Below, one piece after another: positions 1-10,344 of a DNA stretch of 64,000 nt. Position numbers and translations under genes: made by a program. Every line of letters starts with the position of its first letter. Positions within the stretch are counted from its first letter, which is position 1. The notes under the pieces are model-generated. The model made no database searches. It was not told where the DNA came from and saw only the letters and a list, made by a program, of their open reading frames with translations. This DNA is from Macquaria australasica (taxonomy: Eukaryota > Chordata > Actinopteri > Centrarchiformes > Percichthyidae): positions 1-64,000 of the forward strand of contig SEMN01000889.1 of NCBI GenBank assembly GCA_005408345.1, in the 5' to 3' direction.

Positions 1-457
1 CTGCCTCCGGAGCTGTTGAGTCTGGATCTGTGGTTGCGGCCACCTGCTGCCCCCGTGCTCCTGCTCTGCACCCGCTGCTGCTATTACTGTTGTTGCTCTT
101 ATTATTAGTATTGCCATTACGACAGCTATTGCTTTACATCCCTATGTGGAACTGTATTGTGCTGCTGTATGTTCTCTTTCCTCCTGCTCCCCCCCTCCCC
201 CTTCAACCCACCCGGTCGAGGCAGATGACCGCCCACCTAGAGCCTGGTTCTGCTCGAGGTTTCTACCTGTTAAAAGGGAGTTTTTCCTTGCCACTGTCGC
301 ATAATGCTTGCTCATGGTGGGAACTGTTGGGTCTCTGTAAATATAAAGAGTCGGTCTAGACTTGCTCTATTCGAAAAAGTGCCCTGAGATAACTTTGTTA
401 TGATATGGCGCTATATAAATAAAACTGAATTGAATTGAATTGAATTGTAGGTCTCTC
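1..457 (+). mobile_element. 3' end of an L2-like LINE (5' part outside window)
   Basis: The last ~250 bases match the same 3' block seen at 3650-4019, 29460-30170 and 44430-44666 (core: GCAGATGACCGCCCACC, then a run ending in repeated GAATT). Because the 29460 copy continues into reverse transcriptase sequence, this block is the 3' UTR and tail of that LINE family. The apparent Leu-rich reading frame here is a by-product of CTG/TTG-rich repeat sequence and is not a gene. The element starts before the window edge or is 5' truncated. Confidence 0.85.
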
Positions 458-1689
458 TCTTCTGCTTTGTGCGACCTACTGGGGCAGGACAAATGTATTA
501 TTCTTAATTGAACTTGGAGTCTGATGAGCTCACATAATGCCCAGCATCACCTCTACTACAACCTGAGTACCGGTCTAACCAGACACAGTGAGTGAAACCA
601 CCTGTGAGGATGTGCAGGACCTTTAATAAACACACTTTATTAAAGCTTTATTAGAGCTACTGCCCTCTCCTCATCAAATTGTAGTAGTAATGTACAAGTA
701 TAATTTTGGACTGAAGTGAAAGATGATAAAAAGTGAATGATAATCCTCCACTTTCACTCCTACTGACACGTGTAAGAGTGGAAGACAGATTTGAGAGGGT
801 CTCCAGAGGGCTCTGGATCTGGTTAAGAGGAGCCTGTTGCAATACAGAGGGACAGGTGAGAACACACCTTCACAAACCATGTTGCACCATTTTTTCCCAC
901 TTTCCTCAGGGGTGTAGATGGCAAGAGTGAAGCTGCCAATGATTCTCTCTGCAATCTCTTTCCATGTTTCCTTTAATCCGGTACTAAACTGCCCTTTTAC
1001 TGTATGTTTCCTCTCACGTACCAGCAGCAGACTGTCCTCCGTGCTACCGTTTGGTTTTCTTTTGGTTTCCCTTTCAGCAAATGTCCTATAATTTAAACTG
1101 CTATTTCTATGATGGAGGACACTTGTTAACTGTGATGGAGGACACATGTTAACTGCTACTGGAAATATTCACATGTACAAAATGAACTTCAAAAAAACAA
1201 TAAATGATGCTTTTGCAGAATAACTATGACTGACATAATGTAAGGGTCTTTGAAAGAATAAACAATGGGGCAGATGCAAGTTAAATCCTTGTGTCCTTGT
1301 GTCTGGCTATTTCTGCTCAGAGCGTACATGTGAATAATGACACACATTACTTAAAGGTGTTCCATTGTGACGTAAACAGGACTGAGACAGTTTTGATGTT
1401 TTCCTGTATTCAGTCTTCATGCTAACTTGAACCCATTCTGACGTCTCCTTACTGACTGCTATCATCCCACTTATCTGACTCCCAAAATGTCCCATTGATC
1501 ATGCCACTGAACACTATGTTGGCTTCAGAGTGTTTAATCATTACTCTAAATGATGTCTCCTTATTGAAAGCACAGAAGAAGTTCAGTCCAATGTCCCATC
1601 CACTCCTTCTCTTCCAGGTTTAAAAACACACCTCCAAATAATTTTCAGAGGAATAGGTCCCTTTGGATCTGGACGTGATGTGGGACTTG
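458..1689. other. TMEM129 3' flank / 3' UTR region, no gene seen
   Basis: No coding signal convincingly stands out on either strand. The part next to the TMEM129 stop codon (1690) is expected to be its 3' UTR. Several AT-rich polyadenylation-type hexamers lie on the minus strand near 636-652. The short reading frames present have no recognisable domain. Confidence 0.5.
636..652 (-). terminator. candidate polyadenylation signals for TMEM129
   Basis: Two minus-strand AATAAA hexamers (read as TTTATT on the plus strand at 636-641 and 647-652) lie about 1.05 kb downstream of the TMEM129 stop. They are the first good pair I noticed, but no cleavage site can be proved from sequence alone. Confidence 0.35.
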
Positions 1690-1916
1690 TCAGCGGACCA
1701 CACAGATGTCCAGTATACAGAATTTGGCTCTACAGGTGGGACAGGGGACTCTGCTGGACAACCAGGTCTCAGGTCTTTGCTGGTCCTGGCGGCTGGCAAA
1801 CCATCGACCCAGACAGGACAGACACCACATGGGTCTGCAGAAACACTGCTGGCACTCTGACTCATTATCAGCTCCTGTAACACACAGCAGTCACTGAATC
1901 AGAGGCACAGTCACAT

Positions 1917-1961
<45 letters not shown>

Positions 1962-2359
1962 ACCTTCTACGTTGCAGAGTCTGACTAGCTTGGTGCTGGC
2001 TGGAACCTGCATACAGCCAATACAGGGCTCCAGCTCCTGTGTATGGAGAGAGAACATGGTTCTGATTCATTCTGCAGGAACTTCTCAGCACAGCAATGCT
2101 CAGCATGAACACACAAACACAAGGGTACCTGTCCACTGGGGAGTGTGTACAGCTGATTGAGGTCCACCTGAGCTCTGAATGTTTCCAAGAAGAGTTCACT
2201 GATGGTTTGGTGGATCACTACGTTGGCAGAGTTTCTGATGGGAGCATGGAGCTTCTCCCTGAGCTCTGCGTACTCTGTCGAGTTGAGCCTGGAGACAGTG
2301 GAGATGTGACTTGGCTTTTTGGGACATGGCATACGCTGTAGACCAAAACTGGTCTACAC

Positions 2360-2394
<35 letters not shown>

Positions 2395-5300
2395 ACCTGA
2401 TATCAAAGGGTCTGACAGCAGGGTTGATGCTGTCCACTCTCAGGGTCAAGATCTGTGTGGGGGAGGCTGAGTCTGGACTCAGCTGGTGCTGTCTGGACTC
2501 TGTCACTGTCACATGACATTCACTCTGTAAGGCCATGTAGACATGGTAGGTGGTCACCTGGAGAGAGACAAAGAGTAGGAAACAGGACCCAACCACCCTT
2601 ATGAAGAAGAGTTTCATTTGAATGGACTTATACTGCTCTGCACCTCGCTGTGTGTGCGCTCTTTCAGTTCTATGTTGCATTACTTGAACATTCCATCATT
2701 TAAAATGTAGCATGATGCCTGATACTGCCTGATAAACATGCATCACAGGTGGCACTGACACTGACTCAAGGGTGGTTTCACAGTAAGTAGCAGAAGGACC
2801 CGTTATGGAGCCTTAAAGCTGTATGAATGGATCACCTTATTATTTCCAGCAGACACAGAGCAACACTAGCATTTATCTGGAGCCATGTTTGTGTCCAATA
2901 TTCATTCTCCGCACTATTCATGCAATGCAAAAAAATGAGCTAAAAGAGGCTAAAGAGGAAGTGGAGAGTTGGTGATAATTCTCTGTGGGTTCATCAGTAA
3001 GAGCAGCTTCCACAACATTACATGGAGCCATTTAAACTATTGTTGATATACAACATATTGATTAGTGCGGCTTTAATTGGACTTTCCTGCCCTGGCTACA
3101 GTCTTCATCTGAATGGGATCTGTCCTTGTACTTCAGCGTGGAATACCAGGCAACATCTAACATTTTTCACAGATTTTTTTGGTCTTAAGTACAGAATGAC
3201 TGTAAATACAATGTACTAACTCAAAAAAGTGGAAACGTTTCTCTTTAAGTTAGGAGTGCTCCGAGTCAGATTTAGGAAGCAGACTGTAAGTTCTTCTATG
3301 GGGAGTTGTGTTACTGGGGGCTTGGTTGCTGGAAGCCAGAACCCAAGATACCCTCTGTGAGAGGCTGATGATCCATCTGGGCTGTGCTGTCTCCATCACA
3401 GGGCTGATACACAGACAAAAACTTTCTCACTCGGATTTACACCTACAGAAGCTAACAGAGAAAGTGCTACCCACTGCAAATTTTCCATTATACACAAATG
3501 TGTTTTCATTTACACCTGGGGGGTTCAAACGTTTCATGCCAGGGGCCATATGGAGAAAAAATCTATAGTTCAGGGCCCTGAGCCTTTTAATCTCAACGAG
3601 TGGGCTTTAAACACTTTGTGCTGCACACTTGCATCTGCAGTAAGCTGATTCAATTCAATTCAGTTTTATTTATATAGCACCATATCATAACAAGGTTATC
3701 TCAGAGCACTTTTTCATGTAGAGCAGATCTAGACCGACTCTTTATATTTACAGAGACCCAACAGTTCCCACCATGAGCAGCACTAGGTGACAGTGGCAAG
3801 GAAAAACTCCCTTTTAACAGGTAGAAACCTCAAGCAGAACCAGGCTCTGGGTGGGCGGTCATTTGCCTCGACCAGTTGGGTTGAGTTGGGTTGGGTTGGG
3901 GTTGGGGGGAGAGAATATACAGTTCTACATAGAGATACATCTCTATGTAATCTCTAAGTAATAGTTGTGGTAATACTAATAGCAATAATAGTAATACTAA
4001 TAATAATAATAATAATAAGATTCTATCACTCAGCAGTGAATACGCCTCCTGATGGGACCAGTTATGCTGGGCCGTTGACTGTAGAACTGCTTGGCAGGTC
4101 AGGTGTATGTATGTATGTAGAGGCAAATAAACTGAGCATGGAGCCTCGTCTGGGGAAATGTGGAGCTGCTGGTGGACTTCAGAGTTCATCATTACATCTC
4201 ACTAAGCTCCACCAGCACGTCCTCCTGTACTCCTTCCTCATCAGCAGAGAGAGGCTGAGAACAGGTTCATGTCCTTCTCGATGGCAGCCACATCTTGAAG
4301 CACAGAAATGTAGGTGTTTGGGAAACAGAAGATCACCATCATCACTGGTTTGCCTTTCAAAAGATGAAAGCTTCACATCAAATGATCTCATGTGTGCATA
4401 CATTTGCCCATGGTTTCCTTACAAGCTGAGAGGTCTGCCAAACACTCAGGGTTGCTCACTTCATCAAGTCTCTGACCTTTTTCTTTAAAAAAACAAAAAA
4501 AAAACAAAAAAAACAATTTTAGATCCCAGCAAATAGAACCGCTCCAGAATTGTCCCCCGACTCAGCCAGCGCACATCTGTCCTCATAATGAGCATCAGTT
4601 TCCGTCAGGAAAGCCAGAGACTCCCGCTGATAAAGTGCTCTTGATGGGATGAGATCCAGTAGCTGTCACCACCTGTGCTCAGCTCTGTGGTAGACTGCAT
4701 CTCCTCCACACTGCCTAACTTTACTGAACACCAGGGATGCCATTCCATTCTGCTCACCTGTCATGGCTGGAGAGCCATTGGTCCTAAGTCAACACAACTT
4801 CTCCCACAGTAGATTGACATCACTGATGCCATCTGACAAGCAATCTACACGACACCTAGCACTCACAATGAGAACTGCATTTTAAATCTAAGTTTCTCTT
4901 TAACATAACTCACGGCCATATAAATTATTAGCACGGGTCCCACGTGCCATAGTTTGGACACCCCTAATTTACACCAAACACAGATGAGAGGCTTCTTACT
5001 CACCTTTAACACCCAACTGTCAGTAACGATAACTCTGGCTCCAGGGGCCCCTGTAGCAAACTTATCTATGCGTCTGAACTCAGTGTTGATGCTGGTTGCC
5101 ACGGAGCCCCAGCTGGAGTGAGGAGGCTGTACGTGGGCTTGCAGGCTCCGGCTGATTGGATGGTTGTGCCAGCGGCGGCGGGACCAGTACATGACGAGCG
5201 TCGAGCTGGCCAACTGGAGGCAGAGAGAGAGGAGGAGAAATGCTCTCCAGCTGTCACTCACCTGGTGAAACACAACAGGACAGCACAGCTGAGACATTAA

Positions 5301-8300
5301 CCAACATTCAACCACTGCAGTGCCGACAACATCCAGGATGCACCAGACCCCATCAGGAGGAGGACATGTGCCAGTCCAAGGTCTTACATTTAAATGCTGA
5401 AGCAGAAATAAAGCATTGTGGCACATCACAAAGCCCCCCAAAGTTTGTTTGGACAGCAATGATATATTATTTGGACAAATCAATATAATAAATGATTATG
5501 TTTAAATAAATGATTATTTAAACAGAGTATTACTGTGTATTTACAAAGCAGAAGAATCAGATACAGCCACTGTGCATTGGCAGGCTGTAGTTTTCTTCAT
5601 TCAGTCCACTGCTGAGGTGTTCTGATGTTAGTCACAGATGAAACAGAGGAGAATACACTCCACAGGAACTGTGGGTTTGCTTTGTGGTTCAGGTGTGGTT
5701 CAGACCAGTCACTGGTGCACTTCACTCTGCACAACATGGAGGAGTTGAAAGTATGTGTGTGCTTCACAGATTGATAGCAAGTCTTTACAGTGAACCATAA
5801 CAACATTAACTAATTGATCACCTTTTTTAGACTTAAGTGTTCCTAAATGATTGAAGACATAAAAACTGTGTCTATGATGTGTTTGCAGGCACTGAGGCTG
5901 TGGAGTCAAAAGGAGAAGGTGAGAAACTGGCCCGTCTCCCAAAGCTCTCACTGAGGATTTAGATTTTTGTGAACCTCACCTCCCATAGTTTTTCATTTCT
6001 TTTTTCCTGGCTTCACTGTGTTTTTGTTTGAAATAATGTCCAATATTGTGATGTAGCTGCTCATCCTGTAACTGTGTATCTATATTTCCTACATTTCCTT
6101 TCTTTTCCTAGCCTGAAGAGTTTACCTGAAGTCCTCACCATCAACATCACCATCACCATGAAGACAAAACTGTTCTGTACATCCTACTGGGAGCAGACTA
6201 AACCATGTGCACCCTTCACAGGTCTAACATTATTTTGGAGACAAGTCTGTAAAAACAATTTATTCAGCCAATAGTAACAGTTCACTTATAATGCTAATCA
6301 TCGCAGATAAAAACATACTTTTACCTTGTGAACGTATCCCAGGTTTTTGTCTGGAGCAGCGATACACATCCCCATGTAGTAACCTGGACAGATGGACAAT
6401 AAGCAAACGACACAACTGTACAGGTTCTATGTCGTACGTGATCTGCCCTCTAACGGGCTTCGCTATTGGTTTATCCCCTTGAGGCTCTGCCTCTGCACCT
6501 GAGTAAAGTTCATGTACTCACCGTCCAATCAGGGGGTAGCACCCTCCCTATAAAACCCCAGTACGCGCATTGCTTGTCTCCTTTCTCTACTCAGCAACCT
6601 GGTACTAGTTCTGGCGAAACATTGTCACCATCCGGTGTCGTGTTCTAGTTGGAGTTTGTTTTGGAATTTGTGAACGAGAGAGATGGCCAGCAAGCCTGAG
6701 GTGTAAATCCTGGGCAGACTACGATGAGGAGGACAACCGTTGTGTCTTTGAGGAGGGAGGACCCGGCCACTCTCTTCAGAGACGACGACGACGGGGACAA
6801 GGTGCCGGCGGACCACCACTATCTGATGGATGACCTGCCCGGCTTGCTCGAGTCTGCGGCAGCTAGGATGGACACTCCACTGGCCCCCCAGCCTCCTGCC
6901 AAGGTCCCGGACTTCACCGCGGGCCACCTTGGTCAGTCGCATGGTAGGCCTCGTCCCTGCGTCATGGTTCCCAAGATGGCGCCGGTCTTCAGCCATGCAC
7001 AGTGGGAGTGGAACTCTCCCTTGGGTGCTAAACCCCCAGCCATGGCGTACGGGCCGTATACCACGGTCGAGGGGTGGGAGTGGGGCCAGGGGGTGCCCCC
7101 CATTGAAGATGAGGTCAGGGTCTGCCTCGTTTCCTCTGCCTCTTTTTGGCCCGGCCAAGGTCGGCCGTTGCTCCTGTCCGAGAGGGACAGGACGACGGCC
7201 GGCTTCTTCGACCGTTGTTATGCCGGTGCTGCCCAGGTGGTGGCACTGGCGAACAATATGGCTTTTCTGGCGGGCTCGTTGGATTGCGGTCAGATCTCTC
7301 AGCAGCGGAGGTGACTGAGGTGCAGACCACGGCAGCCGCTTTTCTGCGGATGTCGCAGGCTCTCTCCATTGACGGCGGCCGTACGATGTGTGGGGCTCAG
7401 GTGGGGCACAGGCATCTCTGGCTGGGCCTGTCCTCCCTGAAGGAAAAAGAGCAGCGCCTCCTCCTCAACACCCCTCTCTCCACTGCCTCGCTCTTTGGCC
7501 CGGACATCCAGGCGATGGTCAGGCGTCTGGAGAACACCCAGAAGGCGTTGGAGCACCTGGGTGCGTACCTCCGTCCCCAGCAGCCTCCTCCTCACCAGCG
7601 GCAGCAGCAACCTCAGCAGCACTGCCAGCAGGGCCGTCTGCGTTATCGCCCCGTGGTGGGGTCTGGCGGGGCGGCCTCGGCCAGTGCAAGTCGTCCTGGG
7701 CAGTCTACATCCTTCCCGCCTTTGGACAGCGGCCATGGCCGTGGCAGGGATGCTGCCGGGCCATCACGGGACTCTGTCTCCGGCCGGAGACAGCATCAGC
7801 AGCAGCCTTACCATTTTAAAAATAAAGGGCTTAAATGGTGTATGGTCTCTGAGAGGTTTTCTTCCAGCACTTCACATTCTGATACACAGGGTGGTTCAGA
7901 TGTTAACGCTGTTAGCCATGAGTTGTCAATCATTAGCAAGAAGGCTAATAAGTTGATTATGTGTCACTGGCTTGCTAGCCACTCATAGTGTAGCAATCAC
8001 GGTTGGCGCCGTCTCGACCCACAATGACAAGACGCCGTCGTCGTGGGAGCATAATCCTCACACAATGGGTTCACGTTGAGCCGCGAAACCCCGGTAGCAT
8101 GGCTAGCTTGGCTAGCGGTGCTGGTTGTCGCCATTTTGGCTCTAACCCCTCCATTTTGGCGGGTGACGTCAGAGATGAGTGCCGTGTGCAGTCATTCATG
8201 AACCGCACGCAAGATGGCGGTCATAACACTGCGGCAGCAGAGTGCGGTGCCAGACGAGACATCACTCACGTGAGTACTATTTCTTTGCTTAGTGAGCACC

Positions 8301-10344
8301 ACGGGCCACAGCGAAGCTCAGTTGCTTCGCCTGGCTTCGATGTGGATATTATTCCGTTGTCCTCGGCAATCAGTTCGCCGGGGGATGGAGCTAGGGAGGC
8401 AGCGACTTCGCTGTTAGCATTAGCTGCGTCTCAGCCCTTTCTGCCAGGGCCCCTCGTGCATCCTTCCCGAGGCGGGAGGGTCGGAACGGGCAGGCCCGAT
8501 CTAGCTCTCCCCTCCGATCCTGTTGCTCTACCGCTCACGGACCACTACTCAACGTGGGTGTGGCTTTGCGGCCCTCTCTCTGTCTGGATGGACAGAACGC
8601 TACGGAGGGGCTACACGTTGCAATTCTGCCACAGACCCCCGGCGTTCGGCGGCATCCTTCAAACCTCACTCGTCGATCCAGAGGAAAGACTGGTCTTGGG
8701 GGGAGGCGGTAGCCGCGCTCCTCCGGAAGGGAGCCTTCCTACTCAGAGGCGCAGGCAGGGTTTTTCTACCTGTATTTGCTGGTGCCCAAGAAATCGGGGG
8801 GTTGACGATCAGGCAATTTCTGGAATGCATTCAGCCTGGCGACTGGATGACATCCATCGATCTGACCGACGCATATTTCCATGTCCCCATCCTGCAGCAT
8901 CACAGGAAGGACCTGCGCTTCACGATGGACGGCCAGTGTTATCAGTTCTGTCGCCTCCTGTTCGGATACTCCCTGTCCCAGCGCACGTTCTCCAAGTGTG
9001 TGGAGATGGCGCTGGCACCACTCAGGGAGAGAGATGTGAGAATCTTGACCTACATAGACGACTGGCTGATTCTCGCTGCATCCAGACAGGAGGTGGAAGC
9101 CCACACAGCACTGGTCATTCATCATGTTACGCATGTCAACCCCAGCAAGAGTGTTCTGCAGCCGAGTCAGCAGGCATTTTACTTGGGGACAGCACGGCTG
9201 TCAGAAGCGCGGGGGGAGGCGATTTTACAGCTGGCCCGACAGGTGAGGGGCGCGGCTCTAGTCCCGGCAGGCAACATCATGTCTCTCCCCGGCAGCCTAC
9301 CCAGTGGTGCATCTTGGGCTGCTGCACATGAGGAATCACTGGTTTATGCGGCTCTGGCTGCACCCACGTCGAGTCAAGCAATGCGAGCTCCGTGTACCAG
9401 CTCTGGCATGACGGTACGTGATGTTTTGGGATTTCTCCCTCTCACCTCCGCCAGGGGGTGCAACTAGGGTGCATCCCTCATTATGTTCAGGTCTTCACAG
9501 ACGCCTAACCCTAACCCGGTTGGGGCGGGACCTTAAACCAGGCCAGAGTGGAAGGCGTTCGGCGTTCTACAGCCTTCGCCTAGGTGTCAACCAATAGCGA
9601 AGCCCGTTAGAGGGCCTCGCACATACTCATAGAACTGGGGTTACACCAGGTAACCTTTATTTTCATCCACTACAACCCCATGTTAGGCACACCGCAGACC
9701 TGCACCACCCTGACCCCCATACACACACACACACAGACCGGAACATGTTCAGTGCAGCGCGTGACGACAGTGTTTCTGTTGTGGATTTGAATTCTAAGTG
9801 ACTGCGTGAATGACGTGCTGACTCTTACGTGGAGTGTGAGCCCTGTGAATGTCGTGTTCCAAAAATAGGAGGAAGACGGTGCATTAACACCCCCCACCCC
9901 CTTAACATGTAGGTGGACAGGACAGGAGCACTGTTTACACAGTAAGCTAGCAGAAGGGGTGTCAAACAAAGTACTAACCCTTCCAACAAATGAAGTTAAT
10001 GCTAGATTATCCAACACAGGTAACTTACTGCTGCTGGTACCGGTGTGTGCTAACGTTAGTTAACTTATTGAGTATTTTTCAGTTCGGTCTTGGTAATATG
10101 ACTTGACTTGGTTGTATCTGTGTGGATGTTAGGATTTACCTAAAGGCAGCGCGGAGTGGACCAGCACGGTAATGCTGGTCCTCCGGACGTGGTACTGGGT
10201 GAAGCCCACATCCTCACTCCCCAGCCAGGACGAAAACAGATTCTGGACCGTTAAACCGGCCGAACGGAACTCGTTGGGCGTAAACACGAAGCAGAGAGAG
10301 AACACTATGTAGGCCAAAGTAAAAGTTAACTCCGGGCTCTCCAT
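1690..10344 (-). CDS. tmem129: TMEM129, ER-membrane E3 ubiquitin-protein ligase (complete, 7 exons)
   Basis: Coding exons, 5' to 3': 10344-10140, 6383-6325, 5261-5004, 2557-2397, 2288-2129, 2036-1964, 1874-1690. They sum to 1,101 nt (366 aa plus stop), close to the 362 aa I recall for human TMEM129. Every junction is GT-AG and keeps phase. The N terminus MESPELTFTLAYIVF begins membrane segment 1 (about residues 7-21); segments 2 and 3 lie near 56-77 and 95-114. The conserved block INTEFRRIDKFATGAPGARV is in exon 3. The C terminus carries the atypical RING cysteines: CIGC, then CQQCFCRPMWC, then CPTCRAKFC, ending in ILDVCVVR. In mammals the protein serves ER-associated degradation. Intron 1 holds a DIRS element in antisense orientation. 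Introns 4 and 6 are very short and largely CA repeat. The start is the only upstream Met matching the family N terminus. Confidence 0.97.
1919..1958. repeat. (CA)20 microsatellite inside 89-bp TMEM129 intron 6
   Basis: A pure CA run fills almost half of the intron between exons 2036-1964 and 1874-1690. Read on the transcript strand it is (TG)n beginning a few bases after the donor GTAACTG. Confidence 0.95.
2361..2392. repeat. (AC)16 microsatellite abutting a TMEM129 splice donor
   Basis: On the transcript strand the exon 4 donor reads CAG|GTACGTGTGTGTG, so the microsatellite begins within the donor itself. The whole intron is 108 bp (2289-2396). Confidence 0.95.
2955..3080 (+). repeat. fragment of a dispersed teleost repeat
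   Basis: Shares the blocks GAGTTGGTGATAATTCT and TATTGATTAGTGC, in the same order and spacing, with 56798-56910. It is probably a piece of a non-autonomous DNA element. It lies in TMEM129 intron 3 and codes for nothing recognisable. Confidence 0.6.
3650..4019 (-). mobile_element. L2-like LINE 3' end (5' truncated), in TMEM129 intron 3
   Basis: Starts with the inverted tail TTCAATTCAATTCAGTTTTA and runs through the shared block containing AACAAGGTTATCTCAGAGC and AGACCCAACAGTTCCCACC. It ends in an AATAAT-rich stretch. It has the same 3' region as the longer copy at 29460-32335, on the same (minus) strand, and only the 3' UTR part is kept. Confidence 0.85.
6423..6470. repeat. left inverted terminal repeat of the DIRS element
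   Basis: Reverse-complements 9590-9636; the inner 29 bases (CCTCTAACGGGCTTCGCTAT and neighbours) match almost perfectly and the outer part is diverged. The left edge is only about 39 bp from the TMEM129 exon 2 acceptor. Confidence 0.88.
6724..7988 (+). pseudogene. DIRS gag-like gene, broken by a frameshift
   Basis: Two overlapping frames, 6724-7314 and 7146-7988, together cover one gag-like protein. The switch point is near 7280-7315, where the first frame stops after NNMAFLAGSL and the second continues with VTEVQTTAAAFLRMSQAL. The second part has the DIRS gag-type block HLWLGLSSLKEKEQRLLL and a proline/glutamine-rich C terminus (PPPHQRQQQPQQHCQQ). One indel explains the split. The start is a guess; nothing indicates expression. 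Confidence 0.7.
8523..9467 (+). pseudogene. DIRS reverse transcriptase, frameshifted and truncated
   Basis: The frame from 8523 gives RT motifs DWMTSIDLTDAYFHVPIL, CRLLFGYSLSQRTFSKCV and the catalytic YIDD in LTYIDDWLI. Around 8764-8803 the family motif YLYLLVPKKSGG is in a different frame, and the usual stretch between it and LTIRQFLECIQPGD is missing, showing an indel plus a deletion. Past 9331 the next conserved piece (LHMRNHWFMRLWLHP) is again out of frame. It is therefore a pseudogene with at least two frameshifts. Confidence 0.85.
9590..9636. repeat. right inverted terminal repeat of the DIRS element
   Basis: Inverted partner of 6423-6470; it reads ACCAATAGCGAAGCCCGTTA then AGAGGGCCTCGCACATACTC. 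It supports assignment to the DIRS class. Confidence 0.88.

Larger units (their letters stand above)
6423..9660 (+). mobile_element. degraded DIRS-type (tyrosine-recombinase class) retrotransposon in TMEM129 intron 1
   Basis: Bounded by inverted terminal repeats (6423-6470 and 9590-9636) with no obvious target-site duplication, as expected of DIRS elements rather than LTR elements. Inside, in order, are a TATAAAA box (6549-6555), a gag-like region (6724-7988) and a DIRS-style reverse transcriptase (8523 to about 9330). The RT contains IDLTDAYFHVPI and YIDDWLI, which are hallmarks of this class. The copy is dead: gag is split by a frameshift, the RT has a frameshift and a deletion at its N-terminal side, and after about 9400 sequence is missing, so I see no complete RNase H, methyltransferase or tyrosine recombinase. 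It lies antisense to its host gene. Outer edges are uncertain by a few tens of bases. Confidence 0.9.

Noticed and set aside
30..359. Leu-rich open frame that looks like a membrane or signal peptide
   Set aside because: It lies on the 3' UTR of an L2-like LINE; the Leu run comes from CTG/TTG-rich repeat sequence.
1919..2392. Repeated CA blocks with unique spacers, superficially array-like
   Set aside because: These are eukaryotic microsatellites within small introns of TMEM129; there are no CRISPR-type repeats or cas genes anywhere.
8003..9331. 442-codon open frame across the DIRS element
   Set aside because: It is a different frame from the RT motifs; the family peptides are in the 8523 frame. 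The long opening results from GC-rich composition.
9505..9520. CTAACCCTAACCC resembling telomere repeat
   Set aside because: Only two units, inside the 3' part of the DIRS element, so not an interstitial telomere.
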